Shown here: positions 22,592 to 31,304 of the stretch, piece after piece
Layout of the letters: each line of letters opens with the position of its first letter
Numbering within the stretch: the first letter of the stretch is position 1
NCBI GenBank assembly: GCA_030374765.1
Contig: JARGXX010000026.1
Location: forward strand, 552,713 to 616,712
From: Agarophyton chilense
Taxonomy: Eukaryota; Rhodophyta; Florideophyceae; Gracilariales; Gracilariaceae
Length of the DNA: 64,000 nucleotides
Direction of reading: 5' to 3'
Translations under genes and position numbers: made by a program
The notes under the pieces: generated by a model
Told to the model about the DNA's origin: nothing
The model's database searches: none
The model's input: the letters and a program-made list of their open reading frames with translations, nothing else

Positions 22592-23457
22592 TGAAGAGCA
22601 ACGTCCTCCAGGGAGGTTTTTGGGGACTTAAGTTTTTTTCCGGAGCCTCCGGCGTGCAACCTCGTTATGAGTAGGAGTAATTCGTTTTCACGGCGACACC
22701 CGGAACGCCGGGGATGCACCGGCGGGACCGGGTGCCATACACGTGGCCGCAGCGCCCGCGCGACACGTGGCCGCCAGATTGGCCCTGTTTGTTAGACGGA
22801 CACTTAGCTATTTAGGATAGACTTTATTTATTGTATTCTACGGTGACTACAGTACTTAGGCCGCCGGCCTCGCGGCCGCCGGTCCAGTAAAGACTCCCCA
22901 ACAAGGGTGATCTTGGTCTTCCAGATCTTGGCTCTGGGTCGAACCGCCTGCGCGGATATACAACTCCTTACAGAGGGATTTCCCGTGGTGCACGGCTTCC
23001 CAACCCCCTTGGACGTTCAAGCAGCCTTCGTGTGTTGGGTATCTATTCCCACTTTCGTGGTTCCGCCCGTGTATACGGTTTGCTACACCCGGCCGTGCCG
23101 GCTATTCCCGAGTCCCCTCTTGCGAATCGTGGTCAACCTCGCCCTCTTGCCTCCGTTCCCATTTTCCTTCCCTTTTCCTCCCCTTCATTGGGCAATTCCC
23201 GCTCTTGCGGCTCGCACTGACACCTGTCGTGCTCGCCACTCTCGTGGGTTTTGCCTCCTCAGAGGATACGCAAACACCGCTTCAGCGGATATTCTCGGCT
23301 TCTTTCAGCCTCCCTGCGCCCGTCGCGACGGTTCGGCTCCGGCTTACACCCGGCATTGCGCGCCGATCCCTGGGAGGGCTCTACCGCGCCGCTTACCTCG
23401 TGAGAGGAACATCCGGACGTCTTCGTAGGTTTTCCCCCTTGGGGGCATTGTCCTACA
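22592..23457 (+). repeat. 5' LTR of Ty3 beta (866 bp)
   Basis: It runs from TGAAGAGCAACG to CATTGTCCTACA. It pairs with 33,128-33,992 almost identically; a few substitutions and one T indel in a poly-T run (near 22,640) are visible. It has TG...CA ends. Confidence 0.95.
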
Positions 23458-23460
23458 AAT

Positions 23461-23478
23461 TGGTCTCCCGATTTAGAA
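23461..23478 (+). other. Primer-binding site of Ty3 beta
   Basis: TGGTCTCCCGATTTAGAA begins 3 nt after the LTR. The same site is used by the elements at 45,684 and 62,435. It would pair with a tRNA ending ...TCGGGAGA-CCA; I cannot name the tRNA. Confidence 0.8.
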
Positions 23479-23580
23479 GTCAAGACCGCTTGTGTCCTCT
23501 CTGAGGTTGTTTTCCGTTTAACGGGTTTTCTCCGGTCTCACCGGTTTGCTTTCTATTCTTCCGTCGAGACGGTGTGGCCA

Positions 23581-25692
23581 ATGCCATGGGAACCGCCTAG
23601 CATGGAGCCTCCTGCAACACGCAGCCGTTCCCGCCAGAGCGGTGATGCCAGGGGCACTGATGTTCCACAGGCCCTGGCTCCAACACCCCATTCCCGGGAG
23701 ATACCGGTGACCAGCACTGAAGACCCGCAGCCCGATTCCGGGTTAACGACCGTCGCAACGGTGGTTTCTCCGCCTCCGCGGTTGGTCGACCAAGCGCGGA
23801 TTGTACGCTTGGAAGAGCAGCTCCGCTTCCTACGGGCTGCTCACAATACCCTCTCGAGGGAATTCACCTCTTTACGAGGAAGCCTCGCTAACCCCCCTAC
23901 AAGTGAGTTAGCCGAGGATATCCGCGTATTGCGGTCGGACGTCAATACACTACTCGAGTGTTCTGGCGCTCCGTCTTCCTTCGCAGAAGGTATGGAGAAT
24001 CGCTTCAAGCGTCTCCGAAGCCGACTTGAGTCGGTCGAGAGGACGTTAACCTCGCCCGCGAAAGCGGCTAGACCGGTTGTCTCTCATCGAGAGACCCAGT
24101 CGCGGAACCGGAAGAGCCGGAAGAACCGGGATTCTAACCGTAAGCACGGACACCCGTCCGACTCATCATCTGAGTCGGACGGTAAACTGAGTGACTCGGA
24201 GAGTTCCGATTCGTCGGTGAGCGATGACCCACAGGATCGTTATGGGCGCTCTTCCCGCTCAAAGCGGTCCTCTGCCACCTACGGGGCCATCCGGTTGCGC
24301 CCCAAGGCTCGGCGACATCCGGGCCTCAAACCCTTGAAGCCCACCAACCCTCTGTATAGGACACTCCTGTCCTACCGGTATTACTGGCTAGAAGATTCCT
24401 CTTTAGGTCGGACACCGCGTGACACGGGTAAAGTGAAAGACGGCATCAAGCGGATACAGCTTTCACTTCGTAACCAGTCGTTTACTGGGGATGATCCAAT
24501 TCTGGTCTTGGATTTCCTACACCGCTTTGTAGCGGAAGCCAATATACTCGAAATTAACGAAGGACAAGCCTACGTGGCGCTACCCTACTTTCTACGGGGT
24601 GTCGCTGAAGATCAGTTTTTGTCGGTTCGGGGCTCGTCGCGAGCCTCCGAAGGAGGTGTGACCTGCTGGCCCGAGGCCGTGCAGTACCTCCTCCGTTCCT
24701 ACGCAACCAACTCCGCGATACAAGCGGCGATACTCGCTTTGCGAGACACTCGAGAACGCTCCGGCGAGCTCGAGACCGACTACTCGGTACGCCTGAATAA
24801 GGCTTTCCACCGTTGTGGTAATGTATACCCCGCTGGGGAACGCTGTACGATGTTCATTGATGGCTTGGATCCAGCCATCAAGACTCTTGTCGCCCGTTAC
24901 AGGGAACAAGAGCCGAAGGTGACCTACCTTGAACTCGTACAGTTTGCCCGCGCAGAGGGAGATGCACTACGCGCACGCAATCCGGGAACCCGGTCGAAGA
25001 CCGCTAAGACATTGCTGCTTGAGTCGGACTCTTCTTCACCGTCATTTGCGACGGATGGCATCCCAAAACAGGGTTATGACAATATGAATGTCATCCATAA
25101 CGATGGTTTATCTATTCCGACAACGGAATTACCGTCTACGACGGATGGCTCGGTTGACTCAACCGAAAGGGACACGGAGAACGGGCAGGTCTTCTATCTA
25201 AATGACCGCCGCACTCCGGCCCCCCATATGCCGTACTCAAACGGAATGACACGAAGTCAGCGCCCTGGATGGGTTGGAAACCGGGAACCCGGAAGATACA
25301 CCGATGCTCGGAATGCCGTACCGCGAAACGCGGGAGTGAAGTTGGTGTGCCACTTGTGCTACGAGCGCGGGCACAACTCCCCGCAATGCCTTTTACAGCT
25401 ACGCGATATGGCGCGAGTGGTGGATACTTACGAAGCCCTCTCCCCGCAGGAAAAGGGCTCCGTGCCACTCACGTCATTTCTCCGCGCGAAGACGGACTTC
25501 CCCAACGCATTGGCTCACACTCCGAATTCTCGGTACAAACCGGCTCAGCCGGCACGCGCCACACCAGCGCCAAACCACGCTGGTGGATCTCAACCGGCTT
25601 CTGCGGTAGCTACCGTGCAACGGAATCATGCACTCGTTGCTGAGGAAGTCGGGCCTTCGCCCGACCAGGATCCTGTACAGGGAAAAGAATAG
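23581..25692 (+). CDS. Ty3 beta gag polyprotein
   Basis: The ATG at 23,581 (MPWEPPSMEPPATRSRSR) opens 703 codons. Order: a disordered N-terminus; a probable coiled coil around residues 70-150 (VRLEEQLRFLRAAHNTL, then MENRFKRLRSRLESVE); a Ser/Asp/Arg-rich linker (about 170-230); the capsid-like retrotransposon gag domain (about 290-470, with FLRGVAEDQFL and then AFHRCGNVYPAGERC); another disordered stretch; and a canonical CCHC zinc knuckle CHLCYERGHNSPQC near residue 592. It forms the particle and packages RNA. It ends at 25,692 just after the heptamer GGGAAAA, read as codons GGA AAA, a possible -1 slip site. Confidence 0.9.
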   Translation: MPWEPPSMEPPATRSRSRQSGDARGTDVPQALAPTPHSREIPVTSTEDPQPDSGLTTVATVVSPPPRLVDQARIVRLEEQLRFLRAAHNTLSREFTSLRGSLANPPTSELAEDIRVLRSDVNTLLECSGAPSSFAEGMENRFKRLRSRLESVERTLTSPAKAARPVVSHRETQSRNRKSRKNRDSNRKHGHPSDSSSESDGKLSDSESSDSSVSDDPQDRYGRSSRSKRSSATYGAIRLRPKARRHPGLKPLKPTNPLYRTLLSYRYYWLEDSSLGRTPRDTGKVKDGIKRIQLSLRNQSFTGDDPILVLDFLHRFVAEANILEINEGQAYVALPYFLRGVAEDQFLSVRGSSRASEGGVTCWPEAVQYLLRSYATNSAIQAAILALRDTRERSGELETDYSVRLNKAFHRCGNVYPAGERCTMFIDGLDPAIKTLVARYREQEPKVTYLELVQFARAEGDALRARNPGTRSKTAKTLLLESDSSSPSFATDGIPKQGYDNMNVIHNDGLSIPTTELPSTTDGSVDSTERDTENGQVFYLNDRRTPAPHMPYSNGMTRSQRPGWVGNREPGRYTDARNAVPRNAGVKLVCHLCYERGHNSPQCLLQLRDMARVVDTYEALSPQEKGSVPLTSFLRAKTDFPNALAHTPNSRYKPAQPARATPAPNHAGGSQPASAVATVQRNHALVAEEVGPSPDQDPVQGKE

Positions 25693-26476
25693 AGGGAGTC
25701 TTCCCTTCGGGAGAGGCGTCCTCAGAGTTGAGGCTGACGACGCCCGAGGCGCCGATGCCTCGCTCCCCGGTGAAAAAATCCTGACAAGGAAGGACACCGC
25801 AGACGCGGACTCTAAACACCTCGATGTTTTGCGTCGACCGTGGATACGGATTAGAAATAACCGGATCCCGGATAGAGTCTTGGTAATGGCCAAGCGTAAC
25901 TACAAGGTTTACGCTGACCTTGGTCTGCACACGCAGTTTATGGTGAGACATCTCACTGTCCTGGATACAGGTGCTGGGCCGAACTTTATTGTGGAATCGG
26001 TTTTACGCCCGCCATTGCGGTCACTCATCCGTTCTGAAACGGTACCCGACGTGTCGGACGCCAATAACAACACGTTGAAAACGGCTGGTGTGATCGACCT
26101 GGTCGTCAGGCTAGGGCGGATGGTGGTTAAACTAACTTTTATTGTGTGCCGCTCGCTGGCCGCGCCAGTTATACTGGGATGTGACTACTGCGACAGGTTT
26201 GTCGACGCCATCTGCCCGCGCCTTAAGCAGGTGGAACTTGAGGACGGATCGACCGTCCCCATTGTTCGTCAACCGCTGAAGCGGGCATCGAGGACACACG
26301 TTCCTCTACCAGCTGCGCAGGAACCCACACCGGCGAACCGGGATTCTACGAAGCTATGCGTTGCCTCGTCAGTAACCATACCCCCGGAGAGCCAGGTTAT
26401 GGTTTCAGTCAATTCCGTCAACACGGTCTTCGGGTTGTTCAGCCCTTGCCCTCGTTGTACGAGAAATTTCAGTTAA
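25628..26476 (+). CDS. Ty3 beta aspartic protease region
   Basis: Open in frame 2 from 25,628 (overlapping the end of gag, which is in frame 1) to TAA at 26,476. The active site is VLDTGAGPNFIV near 25,965. The later APVILGCDYCDRFVDAICP is the hydrophobic-Leu-Gly loop of retropepsins. The protease cleaves the Gag-Pol polyprotein. Its end overlaps the pol frame by about 120 nt. The pol-frame reading HGLRVVQPLPSLYEKFQ is the better continuation, so one base was probably gained or lost near 26,435. The N-terminal ~90 residues before the protease are unassigned. Confidence 0.85.
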   Translation: MHSLLRKSGLRPTRILYREKNRGSLPFGRGVLRVEADDARGADASLPGEKILTRKDTADADSKHLDVLRRPWIRIRNNRIPDRVLVMAKRNYKVYADLGLHTQFMVRHLTVLDTGAGPNFIVESVLRPPLRSLIRSETVPDVSDANNNTLKTAGVIDLVVRLGRMVVKLTFIVCRSLAAPVILGCDYCDRFVDAICPRLKQVELEDGSTVPIVRQPLKRASRTHVPLPAAQEPTPANRDSTKLCVASSVTIPPESQVMVSVNSVNTVFGLFSPCPRCTRNFS

Positions 26477-29400
26477 CCGTTGCGAACGGAATCGTGCAAG
26501 TCACGCCGAATTTCCCTTTCAGGGTGTTGGTTGCCAATCTGGGAAAGGCTCCCCAGACGCTGGCAAGGAACCAAGTCATTGGGTCTGTGACGCCGCACCC
26601 GCTCGCGATGCTCCCTACAAAGGTGACGGCTGCCGAAGTACTCGGAATAACTCCCTCTACCGAGGATGGTCTTCCGGTATCCGGTGCAGAAACCTCCGGG
26701 GAGGCACAGCAGTTGGCGCTCGATAAAACCGTCAAGACGGATGCATTTCCGACCTCGTCGGTTCCCACACCTGACACCACGGCACAGCCTACGAGCTACG
26801 ATAAGATAGACCCGATCAAGGCCCTCGAGGACCTGGACCTGAGTGACGTACCGGTCTCACACCGGGACCGCTTACGCGGAATGCTACGCGAGTTTACCAC
26901 AATGTGGGACGGCTCACTGGGTGAGATCAATACAACCGAACATCGGATAGACTTGCTACCGGACGCACGTCCGGTTGCACAACCCCCTTACAGGGCGGGA
27001 CCAAAAGCTCGGGAGGAGGAAGAATTTCAGGTGGACAAGATGCTCCGTGCTGGAGTCATCGAGCCCGCCCAATCTCCTTGGGCTTCACCGGTGGTGCTGG
27101 CCCTCAAGGCTGACGGCACGTGGCGGTTTTGCGTTGACTACTGCCGCCTCAATGCCGTCACCGTGAGGGATACCTACCCGATCCCGCGCATGGACGAGTG
27201 TATCGACTCGCTCGGGGACGCTACCGTGTTTACGGCTCGGGATGCTAACTGGGGCTACTGGCAAGTCCCAGTCCGGGGAGAGGACCGAGACAAAACTGCG
27301 TTTGTTTGCCACTCGGGTTCGTACCGTTTTAAGCGGATGCCGTTTGGTTTAACCAATGCACCGGCCACCTTTCAAAGGGCAATAGACATACTGATGTCGC
27401 GTTTCAAGTGGCGCACGTGCCTTGTCTACTTGGACGACATCATTGTCTTTTCCAGAAACCTGGACGATCACCTGACCCACGTGCGGGACGTGATGACAGT
27501 ACTGCGAGACGCAGGAATAACCCTCAAGTTGAGGAAGTGCGAGTTCTTCACCGACACGGTGAAGTATCTCGGGCACGTCATCCGTCCAGGACGGTTAATG
27601 ATCGAACAAGTTCGTATCAAGTCCCTCTGCGAGGCGAAGGAGCCCCGTACTCAAACGGAGCTCCGATCCTTTTTAAATCTGGTCAACGTCTATCGACGGT
27701 TTATACCGAGTTTCTCGGATATCGCCGCTCCGCTAAACGCGCTACTGCGGAAGGGCCAGCCACCGAAGCTTGCGCCATTTACCACCGATCAGTCGGAATC
27801 TTTTCGCTCCTTGATTAAGGCAGTTACGACAGCTCCCATCCTATCCTTGCCCAAACCTGGGCTTCCCTACTCCATCGACACCGACGCCAGCGACCACCAG
27901 GTGGGCTGCGCACTGTTCCAAACCACCCCCGAGGGGAAACGAAAACCAATTGGCTATTGGTCCCGCACGCTGAACGTCCACGAGCGCAACTACTCGGTCT
28001 CCGAGAAGGAGTGCCTCGCAGTGGTCTGGGCGCTATCAACTCTGCGCCCATACCTCATGGGCGTTCATTTCACCGTGTACACGGACCATGCCTCGTTGAG
28101 GTGGCTGCTGAACATCGCAGATCCTTCTGGCCGCTTAATGCGGTGGCGCCTCCGCTTGGCGGAATTCGACTTCGAGGTCGTCTACAAAAAGGGTGTCCAG
28201 AACACCCAAGAAGACGCCCTCTCTCGATTACCTACGACAGGTGAAGCACTTGCCGACCCGGAGGTCGACGAGATCCCGTGCTTTACCTTGGAAGGGGAAA
28301 CACCGACGGAGTCGGATTGGCCCGAATCCGGGGAAGACACCATGGAAATGGATGAGCTACTCGCAGCGCGCGAGAATGAAACACCCGTACCCGGGACTTT
28401 TGTACCCATCTCCACCGAGGAGATGATCCGAGAACAGTTCGGCGACCCGTTCTGCACGCGCATACGGGCCCGCCTAAACGGTGGAGAGGACCTCCCGTTC
28501 GAGGTAAACGACATCGGTTACCTCGTCCGGACTGTGGACCACCGATCCCAGATCGTGGTCCCCCACACCCTGCAAACCAGGGTGCTCCACCTCTCACAAT
28601 ACCCGACCCTCGGGGGACACTCCGGTGGGAGAAAACTTTATCTAACCCTGCGAAGGGACTTTTATTGGCCTGCTATGGCGGTTGATTGCTACGCTACGGT
28701 GCAGTTCTGCACCCAATGCGCAAAGAACCGGGTGAAACTCCGGAAGCACTCCAAACGGATGAAACTTTTCCCCGCAAGGGCGCCCCTCGAGTTTGTCGCA
28801 ATCGACATTCTCGGGCCTCTACTCAAGACGCGCAAGGGAAACAAGTTCCTCTTGGTTATCACTGACCGCTTTTCGAAGCTGGTGCGCACCGTACCTTTAC
28901 GGAAGATCACTGCTTTCACGGTTGCGAACGCCTTCGTTACGCACTGCGCGTTCGTTTATGGCCCTCCGATAGAGGTTCTATCCGATAACGGTAAGCAGTT
29001 CGCCTCTAAGTTCTTTCAGGACGTCTGCCGCATCCTCGACGTCAAGAACCTGTTTACTACCACCTACCACCCGCAAACAAACGGGCAGATGGAACGCTTC
29101 AACCGCACCCTACTCGCGTCGCTACGCTCCTACGTATCCGATCACCCAATGACGTGGGACATTTATTCTGATGCTATCACCTACGCCTACAACACGCAGG
29201 TCCACCGGACAACCGGTCTGACTCCCTTCGAGCTTGTGCTCTCCAGGACACCCCCGCCAGTGGCGGTCGAACCCCAACACAGGGTCAACTCTTTCCCATC
29301 CGTGGGCAAATACCGCCTCAAGTGGAAGAACTGGATTACCAAGCTCGTACCGATCGCCCGGAAGTCCATGGAACGTGCCCAGGCCGCCTACAAGCGGGAC

Positions 29401-30972
29401 TTTGATAACCGCCTACGCGGACCACTACCGGCACCGCCCAAGCCGGGAACCTACGTGTTCGTTCGCCGGGAGTACTACAACCCCCGGACCGACAAGCCTC
29501 ACAAGCTCTCGCCTGTCGCTGAAGGTCCGTTCCGGGTCGTGTCCTCCCTCCCCGGCACCGTTGTGGTGGACAAGAACGGCGACCACGAACGTCTTTCACA
29601 AGACCGCATCGTAGCCGCCCCACCGCCGCAGGCGGAAACCGCATCAGCCCCCGTCGAAACGGCCTCGGATACCGCGGGTACAACGGTAGCACCACGCCCC
29701 GCCATGGTACCGCACCCCTCACGGGGTCTCTCCGATATACCGACTTTATCGGAACCACCGGCAATGCCGGAAACACCTGGCCCTCGCGGCCAGCTACACT
29801 TACGGCCGCCGCGCAGCGGTATTTATACCCGCCATGCGGTTAGCCCACCATCAACCGTCCCTCCGTCTAAGGAGGGGGAGGGGACCCGCTCAATCGCGGA
29901 AGCATCGCCGTCGCAACGGAAGTTTAACCGGACACCCCGGGCAAGGCCCCCGAGCGGGCAACCGGCATCATCGCCGGACGCCAATCCGCTCCCGCGGGAC
30001 GCGGCGGTCAACCCGACCGCCACGCAACCCCGAAAGGGGAACCAAGGCGCTCGAAGACCCGAAGCCGGGAAGCGAGACCCTACGGACGCTCCGCATCGCG
30101 TGGAAGCAACCGAGGGCTCCCCGCACATTCGCGGTCGCACACCGAGCGTTTCGGTCGATACCGGTACTCCGGCGGGCGCTGCGCAAGCAGGTTTAGCGAG
30201 CCACTCCGTTGAGAACGGTACGAACCCCATGGGGGAAAAAGGGCGCGACGACAAGTCGAAAACCGCCTCCCTTGCCGAACAATCGGAGCCAACCGTCCGC
30301 GACGGCCCGACCACCCGTCCTCAAGGTCACGTGACCCGGGCGGGAGATCGGACCAATGGGCACCCGGCATCCCGGTCATTGGCTGACAGCCACCCCGCGG
30401 AGGCGGACCGCCAGGACGGTGAACCACTCACCGCCCGCGGCGCACTGCACGGCGGAAACTGCCCACCAATTGGAACGCTGCATGCCGCAAATCAAGCGGA
30501 GGCCTCCGGCGAACCGTCACCAAGACGGAAGGACCCCCGCAAACTCGCAGTAAGAGCGGATTTCAGGGAAGCCCCTACCGCCCAGCGGGAACACAACCCG
30601 GCCGCGCCGGCAACTTCCGCGAAGCGGTACGGCAGCCCCGGCAACCCGGCAACAACCGCAGAGCGGAATGACAAACCGGGTGACCCAGAACAGGCGACGA
30701 CGAGCCCAGCACCACGCGGCGCTGAGGCTCGGGTCACCACCACCTGGCAAGGCCGGCATGTTTACGTGCAGGAGTACGTCCTCGACCGAATCGTCGGACA
30801 TAGCTACGATGAGCACGGGGTGCTCCAGTACCGGACCCGCTGGTACGGATACGGGCCGGAGTGGGACCCTCCAGAGCCCATCGAGCACCTCCCGCGCTCC
30901 GCGGTAATGCGATACCACCGCCTTGCGGGGACCGCACTCCCAGCAACGCTGGTAAACGCCCAAGAGGGATAA
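26356..30972 (+). CDS. Ty3 beta pol: RT, RNase H, integrase and chromodomain
   Basis: 1538 codons counted from ATG 26,356, although it is probably translated as a Gag-Pol fusion. RT: catalytic VYLDDIIVFSR near residue 357, preceded by RMPFGLTNAPATFQ. RNase H: DTDASDHQVGC (about 510), KECLAVVWAL, YTDHASLRWLL and EDALSRL supply the four acids. Integrase: HSGGRKLYLT...CTQC zinc end (about 755-790), then Asp in FVAIDILGPL (about 815), Asp in LSDNGKQF (about 876) and Glu in NGQMERFNRTL (about 910). A GPY/F-like segment follows (LSPVAEGPFRVVS). Then come roughly 370 residues of Pro/Arg/Gly-rich disordered sequence, and a C-terminal chromodomain (about 1470-1525) with YRTRWYGYGPEWDPPEPIEH. The chromodomain would guide integration to marked chromatin. 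No stops interrupt it. Confidence 0.95.
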   Translation: MRCLVSNHTPGEPGYGFSQFRQHGLRVVQPLPSLYEKFQLTVANGIVQVTPNFPFRVLVANLGKAPQTLARNQVIGSVTPHPLAMLPTKVTAAEVLGITPSTEDGLPVSGAETSGEAQQLALDKTVKTDAFPTSSVPTPDTTAQPTSYDKIDPIKALEDLDLSDVPVSHRDRLRGMLREFTTMWDGSLGEINTTEHRIDLLPDARPVAQPPYRAGPKAREEEEFQVDKMLRAGVIEPAQSPWASPVVLALKADGTWRFCVDYCRLNAVTVRDTYPIPRMDECIDSLGDATVFTARDANWGYWQVPVRGEDRDKTAFVCHSGSYRFKRMPFGLTNAPATFQRAIDILMSRFKWRTCLVYLDDIIVFSRNLDDHLTHVRDVMTVLRDAGITLKLRKCEFFTDTVKYLGHVIRPGRLMIEQVRIKSLCEAKEPRTQTELRSFLNLVNVYRRFIPSFSDIAAPLNALLRKGQPPKLAPFTTDQSESFRSLIKAVTTAPILSLPKPGLPYSIDTDASDHQVGCALFQTTPEGKRKPIGYWSRTLNVHERNYSVSEKECLAVVWALSTLRPYLMGVHFTVYTDHASLRWLLNIADPSGRLMRWRLRLAEFDFEVVYKKGVQNTQEDALSRLPTTGEALADPEVDEIPCFTLEGETPTESDWPESGEDTMEMDELLAARENETPVPGTFVPISTEEMIREQFGDPFCTRIRARLNGGEDLPFEVNDIGYLVRTVDHRSQIVVPHTLQTRVLHLSQYPTLGGHSGGRKLYLTLRRDFYWPAMAVDCYATVQFCTQCAKNRVKLRKHSKRMKLFPARAPLEFVAIDILGPLLKTRKGNKFLLVITDRFSKLVRTVPLRKITAFTVANAFVTHCAFVYGPPIEVLSDNGKQFASKFFQDVCRILDVKNLFTTTYHPQTNGQMERFNRTLLASLRSYVSDHPMTWDIYSDAITYAYNTQVHRTTGLTPFELVLSRTPPPVAVEPQHRVNSFPSVGKYRLKWKNWITKLVPIARKSMERAQAAYKRDFDNRLRGPLPAPPKPGTYVFVRREYYNPRTDKPHKLSPVAEGPFRVVSSLPGTVVVDKNGDHERLSQDRIVAAPPPQAETASAPVETASDTAGTTVAPRPAMVPHPSRGLSDIPTLSEPPAMPETPGPRGQLHLRPPRSGIYTRHAVSPPSTVPPSKEGEGTRSIAEASPSQRKFNRTPRARPPSGQPASSPDANPLPRDAAVNPTATQPRKGNQGARRPEAGKRDPTDAPHRVEATEGSPHIRGRTPSVSVDTGTPAGAAQAGLASHSVENGTNPMGEKGRDDKSKTASLAEQSEPTVRDGPTTRPQGHVTRAGDRTNGHPASRSLADSHPAEADRQDGEPLTARGALHGGNCPPIGTLHAANQAEASGEPSPRRKDPRKLAVRADFREAPTAQREHNPAAPATSAKRYGSPGNPATTAERNDKPGDPEQATTSPAPRGAEARVTTTWQGRHVYVQEYVLDRIVGHSYDEHGVLQYRTRWYGYGPEWDPPEPIEHLPRSAVMRYHRLAGTALPATLVNAQEG

Positions 30973-31304
30973 ACCGTGAACACGGAATGGAATGGCTGAT
31001 GGCGCCACGCGCCATCTCCGTCCATGCCCCAACGCGGGGAAGGAAGTACCCGCTCACGCTATCCCAACGTCGTTGGTGGTCGTGCCAGTTACCTGGTCCG
31101 CGCGCGAAGCGCCCACCGTTAAACACGGTACTCCCAGCTAGGCTGGTTCCCTGCAACGCCGGAACCCCGGTTGAAGGCCGGTACCCCGGAAAGAAAGAAG
31201 TGGACTTGGGAAAGGGCGTCAGAAAGGCGACCCTCTTCTTTTATTTCTCACTACTGGCAAGGGCGCCCTAGTGGCGCCGCCCTACATTCTACCGGAAGCT
31301 CCAG
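30973..31304. other. Gap between the convergent ends of beta pol and the antisense ORF
   Basis: About 330 bp of non-coding sequence, expected to carry opposing 3' ends. No clear polyadenylation motif was seen. Confidence 0.4.

Noticed and set aside
22927-23428. Open frame of 173 codons in the beta LTR (repeated at 33,442)
   Set aside because: It lies wholly within the LTR in both copies, lacks recognisable content and overlaps other open frames. GC-rich chance frame.
26460-26476. AAATTTC as a programmed -1 slip site at the protease-pol junction
   Set aside because: It fits the heptamer rule just before the stop, but the pol-frame residues HGLRVVQPLPSLYEKF upstream of it already match the family, so the frame change lies earlier and is more likely an indel.
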